Positions 34,900 through 46,700 of a stretch of 64,000 bases of DNA are shown in pieces. The notes under the pieces are model-generated. The model had not been told where the DNA came from and did not search any database. It was given only the letters and a program-made list of their open reading frames with translations. How positions within the stretch are numbered: the stretch's first letter is position 1; every line of letters begins with the position of its first letter. The position numbers were made by a program, and so were the translations under genes. This stretch comes from Bombyx mori (lineage: Eukaryota > Arthropoda > Insecta > Lepidoptera > Bombycidae). The DNA lies in assembly GCF_030269925.1 (NCBI RefSeq), contig NC_085107.1, positions 14,446,001-14,510,000 of the forward strand, given 5' to 3'.

Positions 34900-37708
34900 T
34901 AGAAGTTCTTTGTAGTGCAAAAAGGTTTGTCTATGTCTACTAATGTCTAAAATAATGTTGTATTTTTTATCTACAAATCAAAACTTCCTTGTTATGTACT
35001 GTTAATAATATGCCTATGAAACACTTTGAACTGAATTTCATGAATATAACATTAAGTTACATGTTTAAACGTGTCCGATGTTACAGTTGGTAACATATAT
35101 ACCTACTTGTACATTTCCGTTTGATTTTCAATTGACGATCGATTTGTCTTCAGCGAAAAACATTCGAATGAAAAACATTGCAACTGCGATGGTACCGCAA
35201 ATTTTAGTCTCATTATAATAGCACTTCACATACATGTCATAGTGCATTTGTTTTTTTCTTTATCTCAAACGACAATATAGAGGATTTACTGCTTATTATT
35301 ATTTTATTACCACAAATTAATGCAAATAATTCATTTATTTTAGACAGACGCGTTTCTGTTTCCTGAGTAAGTTTATATTTGTTGGTTCATTTGATTAAGT
35401 TAGTGATTTCTTTTGAATATTGATTAAAACTTTTAGTACCTCTACTCGCATACACGGCGTCAAGTGAAATGCTATTATGAGACTAACTTTCCTTAAAATA
35501 AAATTCAGTCCAATATTTGATCATATCGATTTACAAGTACAACCAAAGGTTAAAGGCAAAGGTTACATATAGCCAGCGAACTACAAAAATGGTGATTTGT
35601 TATGGATCAATTTCTCAACGGATCAATGAATGATTTCTCTTCAATGGATCAAATCTTTTTTGATTTAATATTTGTTTAAAATTCGTTTTCGTATTTATTT
35701 AAACTTACATGATCCAAAGGCTGTGTTCTCTTATACGAGGTTTTAGGCTTGGTAAGTTCGAAACTGACATGCAGAATTTTGTTCATCTGTGAGAAGTACC
35801 AATATAAGCAGTCGCAAAACTAACAATCGCCATTGTCTCCATTTCTGTCACTTGCTTTGCCATATACGAGATCTAAACTCAATGCGGCGTAGCAAAGGAG
35901 CAAAGTCAACGGCTACGCTACGATTAAGGCATTAAGACAATGAAAACGAATGTAAAATGACTCAAAACACATTACATTATCCGCTTTTTAGTTTTATTCA
36001 ACAGCGAATTAGCATATACACTTAAGGTGGTTCCTACGTCTGTTAGGAGGCTAAAATTTTTAAGCTCGATTGCACATCGAAGTTCTGTTCTGTGTTGATC
36101 ACTGCGCACTCATTTAGTGTAAATGCCGAATTCTGCAATATTCCCGGAACCTTAACAAATCATGCATTTTCATCTAATCGCTCACGTCAAAAACAGAGAA
36201 ACTTACCGGATCTTACTTGGCGTAAAAACCAATTTAGACAACCAAATTAAGGGTTGTCACATTAATAGAGATATTTAGTAGGCTGCATTTGCAGATCGTC
36301 GTGTGTGTGTGCGTGTGATCGACCATGTACGATCATCTATGACCTGAGCTTCAAGGTGAATGTTTGACTTGGAAACGCGATGTACCGACGATTGTAAAAA
36401 GTCTGTAGTAATTAATGAAAACTCCTCAGGTAATCTGTAGCGGGTAGTTTTCTTAACATATTGGATATGAAGCATCCAACTATGTATTTCGAAATAAGCC
36501 CGACGCTCTTTAATATCAAGCGTCTTTTTAATTCTCGTAAATTCGAAGTTAATTTCCGCCGATACCAAGAATCTACTTTCAGGCTTAAAATGTTACTACT
36601 AATTTAACGGTACAGGATGGAGCACGGTTCCAAAGCGTAATGTAGCTATAGAAGCCAATTAAGTGCGAGGGTAGTTTTGTTTCCTTTTAAACCCATGCGA
36701 AACGAAATTTGTTGTCTGTATCAAGATGGTGATTGCACAATTCTCCTTTTTGAGTATATCTAAAGGTGTGTGCACAGTATTTTGAACGCTTCAACGAAGC
36801 CTAATAAGATATTCGGTCGATCTCTGCATTTATGTCACATGAGCGGGTAATTCGATTGCTATTGCAACCTCTGCGTTAACTTAGACTTATAAAGGGTCAA
36901 TTAAATGTGATTACATTAGACACATATTCCGTATTATATATTTCAGTATATTGATTAAGATAAATTGTTAAGTAATATTATATCGATTACATGTATTTAA
37001 ACTCCATTATTTATGTTTCCAATGAGTACATAAAATTAAATTTTAACAGATCTGTTTACGATTATAAACGTTCTTTTATCATTAAATCATTAGAAATGCA
37101 TTTTCAATTTAAATATTTTACAAAAATATGCGTTTCACTCTCTAGTGTGTAAGAGTGAGACAGCATTTTTTTATTATGAATTGAATTTTTAAGAATTTAA
37201 TGAATAAAATTGCTACACAAAACTCACCACAGATCTGCGAAATCGACGAACGTTACTCGTATTATTTGCGTGTATAGTGGCTCATTCATTCATGCTAATA
37301 TGTATATTTCAGCCTGCGTTTGAGCGATACACATAGCAAAACATTTCCAAGTACCATTTATCGATTACATTCCTTTAGATTACTCACGAAACACATATAA
37401 TGTTGGCGTTTAATAATTTTTAAAACTTAAACTATCGTCAGAGTCGTCGCGATATGATGGACGAAGCTCTGAGAACTTACATTCCTAAGGTATTTTTTTT
37501 TTTCATACCATTTCAACATTTATCGGGATACAAGACGAAAATCGGGGTTCAAAATAATACTTACAGCAACATAACTGAGCACACGTTGAGATTTTCGCAT
37601 CAATTTTCTTTCTTACCGTACGTACACAAGTCTATCAAAGATTGTTTGTATTATAATCTAGCTTGCTTCCCATAAATCTGATAAATTTTTAATACAATAA
37701 CTAATAGA
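34900..37708. other. No gene seen
   Basis: AT-rich. Frames at 36275-36568 (minus) and 37454-37675 (plus) have no recognisable domain or splice context and are not supported. Confidence 0.5.
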
Positions 37709-37960
37709 CCTAACATATACTTTTTGGTGTTTAGTATATGTTACTAAGACTGTAGCATCAGATCATAGCTTTTAAAATTCCTGGTAATATAATTTTTCTG
37801 CCTAAAGTTAGATCTGACTTTAAGGTGCCTAACATAACTTTTTGGTGTTTAGTTTAAGTTACTAAGACTGTTACATTAGATCATAGCTTTTAAAATTCCT
37901 GGTAATATAATTATTCTGCCTAAAGTTAGATCTCACTTTAAGGTGCCTAACATTATTAGT
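37709..37960. repeat. 118-bp tandem repeat, two copies
   Basis: CCTAACAT at 37709, 37828 and 37946 marks the units. The unit includes TTTTTGGTGTTTAGT, TAAGACTGT and AAAATTCCTGGTAATATAAT. The copies are about 93% alike. Confidence 0.9.
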
Positions 37961-40424
37961 GATTTGTAAGCTGTATTCGTTGTAGGCACATTATAACCAT
38001 TACTAATTATTTATATAACATTTTTGTTGTTCCAATGATGCCACATCATTTCGCTCCATTATAGCGTCGGTTCAGTTATTATCTATACTTTTTGTTGACG
38101 ATATCTCTTATTATCTTTCAAGTACACTTCAAGACCGATGATATTCACAATCCAATACCAGTTACAAAACGCGTGCTGTAATAAGCTTCATAGTTAGCAA
38201 CGGATCATAAATTTTTTCACGAGAATCATAAAGCACACATATTAAAAATACGATAGTGGTTTGGGGTCTGTCCTAATTAATGAAGTAGGTTTTGGTTTCA
38301 TACGCGGCATACGACACACGTTATTTCATTATTACTAGAGAATAAATAGGTATAATGATATTAAAATCTAAATGGCATGCAGCCTCATCGCAAAAACTTG
38401 AGTACTAGATACCGATTTGAAATTTAACGATTATTTAACAATTTTGCCTTAATTCGAATACCAGATATTAACCATTACAACAAACTCTCACGCTTTATAC
38501 ACTAAATAATATTATCCCCGTTGTCGTCTATATTCAGAATTAATATCGAATTTTCGAGAAATTCTCGAATTGAATTTAATTCTAATTACAGAACGAGTCA
38601 AGGGACACCATGCGAACCAGCTATTAACAATTAACATACATTCATTCACAATTCCACGATCACATTTCAAAAGCCAACCATTTAATTCATTGATCAACAA
38701 CTGTTAAGATCAACTGTTAAGTTCTTTATTATTTTCAATTACGACGTTTTCAGAAATGAATATTAATTCCTGTTATATGATACTAAAAGTACTGAAATAG
38801 AATTATTCGTGATAATTCTTTGTTTTAATTTTTTTTTATGACGCTGGAGGTTTTACTTAGAGACACTGCCGCCTTAAAACTACGTTATACTAAGACTTAC
38901 ATCAAGACTAATTACTAGCGATTAATTTTGCTGCCAACGACACCACCTCTCTAGCCTCATCTAAGTTCAGTCCAAATTTTCACAGTCCAAATGCCGATCG
39001 CAGCAAAATCCAACGAGATACATTTAGTAACGAAAAACATTCATTAACCTAATTACGAAAACTAGTCGCGGACCCATAAGTTTCTAGAATAGCTGATTAA
39101 AATTACAAACTTATAACACATTACATAAAATATCACGTCATCAAGAATGCCTCCGAGACTCGATGAAAATAAAACAAATTAATAGGAATCGACGTGTTAG
39201 CGAATTTAATAACGGCCACTCAGCGATTATATTTACGAATTATTATAAAGCTAAACCTTCATTTGCTGAAAATGATGAAGGCAATTAAAACGTCAGACCA
39301 CTGAACATGGCCGGCGTCCCTGGCCTGTTCTATCACTCCAGACATTGCCAATCCCTACCATAACTCTAGTTTCAATTGCACTCTCATCTCACACAAATAA
39401 ACGTTCAGTTATAATAGACGGAAGACTTTCCAGTAGTGATTGTTTGTTGTGATTCGTTTTCGCCAGCTTACGTATTCATGGTTTAACATGTCCCGAAAAA
39501 TCTTCGATACATTAAATTGTTAGTGAAATTTTAACTCAATAACGATCCGCAACAAATACACATTCCAATACAGGCTTTCGAACAATAAGAGGGATTCAAA
39601 AGTTGAACGAACTCCGTAGAAGTTTCTAAAGACATGTACAAAGTATAAGACAGTTTAATACAATGGTTTTGTATTTAAGAGAATTTCCAAACTGTTTTAG
39701 ATAGGATAGTTTAGATAGAGGGGATTAGTCTACATAAATATTGTAAGTAATTTTAAGAAATCTATAGAAATTCGTCTGATATGTTTCGATTTGAAGATAG
39801 GAATTTTTAATGTGATTCTAGTGAGGTTGATAGTTATGAAGGGAAGTAAATTGAATAGAAAAAAAAATTAAAATGAAAGATATATCGGTGGACAACAAGA
39901 AGTTATTCTTGTTAGTTAGTTCTTAGTTTTTCTTTGATGTAGAATATAATTCGAGCGTTCCAGAAAGTAATCTATAGCCACGTAGGATATTTGTTTCCGC
40001 ATATTAAATTTGGAGTCCACCACGATCCACCGAGTACTACATGGTTCCTTTATAAGATGTTACTCTTCTTTTTAACTTAGACGTTAAATTAAACAAATAA
40101 ATAAACAAATATTTTTAAAAAGATTAACTAAAGTAGTAGGTGTATAATGAGTTGATAAATTATATTTAAAAAAGAAATTCATATTTAGAAACTTAAATGT
40201 AACTTTAAATGAATGAAAAAATCATTACAATTAACAGACTTTAAATGATAGAAATTAGATAATAATGTATACACCTACATTTTAGAAAAAATCGCTTAAA
40301 AACCGACAAATTTATGAGAATAAGAAATGATCTAATGTTACTAAATTTTCATTGATAATTTTAGGAAATTTATACTAAGACTGTAGGTTTTTTTTAATTA
40401 GTGGTCAGAGATGTTTTGGGGATA
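37961..40424. other. No gene seen
   Basis: Long AT-rich stretch downstream of the transporter gene (which reads leftward and ends at 40722). No supported coding frame or bounded repeat was found. Confidence 0.5.
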
Positions 40425-40535
40425 TGTTTTATTGCTCTATATGGGCGGATGAGCTCGCGGTCCGCCTGATGTTAAGTTGTTACCGGAGCCCATGGTCATC
40501 AAAACGTACATGTCGCCGCCCATCTTGAGACAATA
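40425..40535 (-). repeat. Old SINE tail
   Basis: On the minus strand the block ending CCGCGAGCTCATCCGCCCAT then AGCAATAAAACA matches the 3' end shared by Bm1-type and other lepidopteran SINEs. The head is gone and it is diverged. Confidence 0.6.
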
Positions 40536-40721
40536 ATATATTGAATTGTGATGGTGCTAAAATTATTACCAATGAAATATTTAGTTGAAAACTATTTCAA
40601 AAATACTCATAGTATCTGATGAATTACACAAAATTGGTGACGTCAAAATCTCACCAAATAGTAACCGCCAGATACTGTAAGTATTTAAATGAATCTAATG
40701 GAGAAAATAAAAAAAGAGACT

Positions 40722-43700
40722 TTAGTCGTCCCATGTGTCATATGTAGAATCTGGGTACGCCCATGGTGGTCGACTCGAAGTGTGGGATGTGGTACTGTTG
40801 GTTTTCATGTTGTATCTGAAAAACAGTACCATAGTTATTTGATCAGGGCAAGTGAAATAAATTGAAAAATTGAAGTATCTATTTACCGACCTAGTCTCAA
40901 CCTGTTTGTATGTAGTCGTTGACATTGTTCCTCGACTGGTTGATTGAGCAGGCTCTAGATTCGACTCGTGCCAAGACAGAAGCGGATCGGGGTATCTAAA
41001 AGTAATGTTTATTATTTGAAAATTGTTTACATCGGTACCAATATTGTTAGATGCAGTATCGCCTTCACGTACTGGTCAAAGTGTCCGTAGAATCCGCTAT
41101 TGCCGTCTCCCTCAAAAATGTTTCGGTCTCCAACTGGTTTGGACTGTCCTGGAGAAGCTGGCGGGATCGTGGTGCGGTCAAGGGGATTCGGTGGGGGTGG
41201 AGTAACAGCGCGTGGCATCTTTGGGTTGGTTTCCAAGGTTGAGTTCTTGATTCCGTATTTGAAGTACATCACGAGACCTGTCATATTAAAAATAATAGGT
41301 CCCGTTAATTCACCGCTCTGCCAACGCCCGTCTCTCCTGTTGGTACAATTGAATGTAATGAAGAAGAATAATTAAATAAGACATGCCGCTTCAGCAAACG
41401 CTTTGCATTTTTATTAATTCAGTACTTACACAACCGTAGTACTTACCGAGTGCCATCCAGACGGTGAAACGAACAAGAGTCAGGATCGAGAGATTCAGAA
41501 TCAGGTAGATGTTGACGATAATAGCGATAGTCGGCACGAACGGAAGTCCAGGGGTCGTATACATCAGGGCAACGCTGTTTCCAAAATAAATAAATAAAAC
41601 GTATTAACAAACATTGATTTAAACTATAAAATCTTTTGACAAAATTATTAAAATAAAACACGTTACCGGTTCTGTGGTTTACGGGAGATAAGAAGAAGGA
41701 TCAGGACGATTCCGAGAAAGAGAAGTACCATAACAATGGCGGTGAAGGTGGAGGTACCAGGGTTACCGTAGGCAGCCAAGACGTCAAACAAGAAGATCAT
41801 AACGAACATCACACCTACAGCCTTGATCACGAACAAACCTGAAACAATGTTAACTTTATAGACACGAGCCGAAATTTGTATGGTCCAAAAAATTCAAATC
41901 GATACTAATTGATTAACTAACCGGTAAATTCGGTAGCCGGACCGCAGTCGACCCAGGGGAAGAGACCAGGGCAGAGATAAGACATGGCGTGCAGCCTACG
42001 AGATATTGCTTCCATGAAGCGGCCGCAACGCGTGTAAGCAGCTCCGGAGCCCCCAGGAACCGCGCCCACTATTACGACACGAAATTCGTAAATGATAGGT
42101 ATCGAATTTATGGAAAATAAATTATGAATATTAAGTAAGCAACTTCAAAAGGATGAGTTATAAAAAAATTACCGTAGAACTTGTTTTCGGCAGCCGAGTT
42201 AACGAGGAAGGTGTCATCACGACCGTACTCTTCGCTGTCGTCGCCAGGAAGAGTATCGTCGGAGTCCGGAGAACTGTGAAAATAACTATGTCGAGACTCC
42301 ATTCGGTTGAAACACATACTATAAAATAATGGTCGGCCTGGCCTTTCGCGTTTGCCAAAAATCGCAGGCGTGTTCGCATCGCAGAACTGCTAAATGGAAA
42401 AACAAAATACCTTCGGGTGACACGACGGACCATAACGTGTTGACTGGCTGCTTGGATATGGGCTTGCAGGTGTCCCTGTAACAGTAACATTACTGTTAGG
42501 AATCTCATCTCATCTCATCTCATCTCATCTCATCTCATCTCATCTCATCTCATCTCATCTCATCTCATCTCATCTCATCTCATCTCATCTCATCTCATCT
42601 CATCTCATCTCATCTCATCTCATCTCATCTCATCTCATCTCATCTCATCTCATCTCATCTCATCTCATCTCATCTCATCTCATCTCATCTCATCTCATCT
42701 CATCTCATCTCATCTCATCTCATCTCATCTCATCTCATCTCATCTCATCTCATCTCATCTCATCTCATCTCATCTCATCTCATCTCATCTCATCTCATCT
42801 CATCTCATCTCATCTCATCTCATCTCATCTCATCTCATCTCATCTCATCTCATCTCATCTCATCTCATCTCATCTCATCTCATCTCATCTCATCTCATCT
42901 CATCTCATCTCATCTCATCTCATCTCATCTCATCTCATCTCATCTCATCTCATCTCATCTCATCTCATCTCATCTCATCTCATCTCATCTCATCTCATCT
43001 CATCTCATCTCATCTCATCTCATCTCATGTGTGGGTTGGTGATCTTAATACCCTGGCACAAGATTAACGTCCATTCTCCGGTCTAGACGAAGAAATAAGT
43101 AGAAAGAAGAAAATATTTACGTGCAGCGTCCTTCTTTTAGAAAACATAATTAACAATAAATGTGTTACAGATTACTTCTATTTTAAATTTTTGCATTATT
43201 GTTTTGTTTTAGTTAGATAGGGTTTTTACTGTATCAAAATAATTAATTTCACAATGACCAAACTCTTACAGACGAGGCAAAGTTAAATGTACTTGTTGTA
43301 TCTTGTATTGCGGTTTCATGAGGCACTACAAGAAAATGTTTAAGCATTCGGTACGAGATGTATTTAACTCTAAGTCTTTAATCTCATTTAATAGAAAAGT
43401 TTTTGACAAAGTTATTTTATAAGTTACAGTATTTAAGTGTAATAATAATAACAACAGTCATCGTAGCAGAAAACATTGTTTCTCAAGCTTGTTAAGCTTA
43501 AAAATAACAGCGCGAGATTCAAAGTATAAATCAGATCTAGAACGATCAGTATGTTCAAGGCGGAGGCTGTTTGGTCTCAATGCGCATGTCAAGAGTGCCC
43601 GGTCATCTTCCCATCGATTCACCCGGTCGTTCCCTCATCCTCCCGGTCACCCTCCAACCCCTATTACCGGGATCAAGCCCGAACCTTCCTTAATATAAAT

Positions 43701-46700
43701 CTAAAATAGACAAGTAGTAAAACGGACAAACATTTTCAAGACTTACAGATATATCTATACTAATATGGTTTTTACGGATGTTCCGTTATAACTACTGAAC
43801 CATTCATCCGATTCACTTGAAACTTGGTATCCATATAGAAAATACATGTACTTAATGGATAGGCTAATATTTATATGAGTGTTGGACTCCCTACACCAGT
43901 TGTGGGGGCGTTAATGATGAGAATCTTTGTGGGGGTGAGAAATAATAGTGTTAATTTTTAATGCCCAGCGATGCGGATTGGTACAGCTAGTATACGTATA
44001 TAATAATTATTAGAAATAAGTTTTTATACTCACAGTGAAGCATGTCTCGTGGGACGCGGTGGCAGTTGCGTCTGGTTCTACAGGAGTTCTCAAGCTTTGC
44101 GGCAGCAGCTCGATGAGGTTTGTGGTGTGAGGTTGATAGCGGAGAACCAAAACGCAGGTTGAAACCAAGGTATAGGCGAGAAGGGTGCCTGTGGAACATT
44201 ATCAACTATTACATACTATTTATACCTGTCGAATAAGTTCATGGTCAAAAATGTTGAATAGATTGCAAATATAGTATATTCATAAACAAAGTAGAACTTA
44301 TGAAAAGAATGAAAAAAGAAGAATGAAATTAATTATGTCGAACTGAATGAGTTATTTTGAAAAAAGAAAAGGAGAAATAAACTAGGAGATAATTCTTACC
44401 TAAGAGTTTTCGGAGCATGGGGCTGGTGGAAAGCAACGCGGATGTTCGCCGGAAACATTCGTATCTCCGTAGCGTGCATCTAAGATGTTTTTCCGGGCAG
44501 TGCGATTGTCTCGAACACGTCTCCCAACGTCGAACATCCGCGTTGCTCTAACTTTGGATCAGGCCATTCACGAGTACCCGGGCAAGAAAGCATTGCGCAC
44601 AAGCTACTCGATAAAAAGAGACGAAATATCGGTTGTGCTCTTTACGCACCCTACTTGCCTTTGTTAAATCTGTTAATAATATTAATAATGCAATTTATAA
44701 TGCTTTTGATAATAATAACTGCACCTTGACATCCAAAAAATATGCATTTAAATTAATAGACATAAATAATATAATAAATTTTAGAAATTTAAGGACATCA
44801 AAAAATGACTTATTTAAATTAAGTAATAAAAATTTTAGACAAGTAGCAACATCGCTACAGTATTTTATACACAATTTCCTAGCTATAAATTTAGCTAAAA
44901 AAATACCTGCTTCTATTGAGCAGGAAAAAAAAATTTGACATGTTTTAAGACTTTGGAATCTGCTTCCAATTTAAATTAATTGATAAGACAAAGGAGTCAC
45001 ACTCTTGCAATTACAAATCAATTAATACAACTAGATTATACCCATCAAAAGACGTTAACGTTTCAATTATTAACATATTCAATTTGGTGCATCAAAATTT
45101 ACAAGGGATGATGGGTAAAGAGCTAGAAATTGAAATGTTTTTAAATATGCATAATATTAATATATTCTGTGTTACTGAGCACTGGTTTAGAAATTATGAA
45201 TTATTGTTTAATTTTAATGATCACCAGTTGTCAAGTTCCTTCTGCAGAGAGAACGCTATTCGCGGTGGCTCACTGATTCTCGTTAGTAAATGTTTGAAAT
45301 GTAAGGAACGAAAGGATGTAGTGGCCCTCTCTGTTGAGAGAATTATTGAAATTTCCTGTGTTGAGCTTGAGCACCTCATTGTTGTCTGCGTCTACAGACC
45401 TCCTGATGCGTTATATGATTCTTTTGAAAATATTTTGGAAAATGCATTGCTGAAGCTTTCTGTTTCTAATAAACAAATTTTTGTATGTGGTGATTTTAAT
45501 ATTAATCTTTTAGAAAACACAAATACCACTATTAGATTCAGAACACTGTTAAAGTCATATAACCTCCCAAATTTATTTTTAGAGCCTACTAGGACAACGA
45601 CCACATCGGCAACATGTTTAGATAACATATTTACAAATGTAACACCGATTAACAAAAAAATTATTAATCAGTTAACATCAGATCATAGTGGACAATTTGT
45701 GTCTTTTGAATCTAATATCAATTCTATAGATAAAAATACTCTTGTGATTGTTCCTATTAATAAAAAACGAATTGAGAAGTTTAGAAAAAATATTAAGCAA
45801 GAACATTCAGAAATTATTTATAACCATAACCCAAATTTGTCATACCAGAATATGTTTGAGAGAATTAATTTGGTCTTTGCTGATGTATTTATTCCTAAAA
45901 CTGTAACATTAAAAAACAAAACAGTGTTCAGCGAGTGGGCCACCACCGGAGTGTACAAAAGTAGAAAAAAGTTATATGATCTGTACTCTCAAAAAGCCTA
46001 TAATAATGATGAAACATTTCATCAATATGTCAGGAACTATTCAAAAGTATTTAGAAAAGTTTGTTTAACGGCAAAATCTTTACATTTAAGTGATTTAATA
46101 AAAAATGCCCCTGACAAGATAAAGATGACTTGGAACATCATTGGTAGAGAAAGTGGAAAAGTCAGAAATAGTCACCAAGAATTCTCATTAAAAATAGATG
46201 ATAAATTGGTAACTAGTCATAAAGATGTGGCTAATGCTTTTGAAAAGTTTTTCTCTGACATTCCAGTTTCAACTACCACTTCTCTAAATTCATCCCCCAC
46301 AGCAGCTGAAATATTATTGCATAAACATGTCAACAAATGTAATGAAATTTTTAAATTTAAGGAAATTAATTCAAGCAATATAATAAAAAGTTTTAATAGC
46401 CTTAATGTAAAAAATACAGCTGACTTGTGGGGAATATCAGTAAAGGTTTTGAAGTCTGTAATAGACATTATTGCTCCTCATCTTGCTAGTATTTTTAATG
46501 ATTGTATTAGGTGTGGTGTATTTCCTGACTTAATGAAACATAGTAAAGTGATTCCTCTTTTTAAATCTGGTAGTACTGATGACCCCTCTAACTATAGACC
46601 TATTTCAGTACTCCCTACGTTGAGTAAAATCTTTGAAAAAATAATTTTGACACAACTTTTAGAACATTTTAATTCAAATAACCTGCTTCATAATAAACAA

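Noticed and set aside
36275..36568. A minus-strand gene of 97 residues
   Set aside because: Lacks any family resemblance and is isolated in intergenic DNA.
41023..41375. Several plus-strand frames across the transporter exons
   Set aside because: They are shadows of the minus-strand coding exon, which has the correct splice sites and membrane protein sequence.
42504..43028. A CRISPR-like array
   Set aside because: It is a pure pentanucleotide satellite without spacers, in an animal genome.
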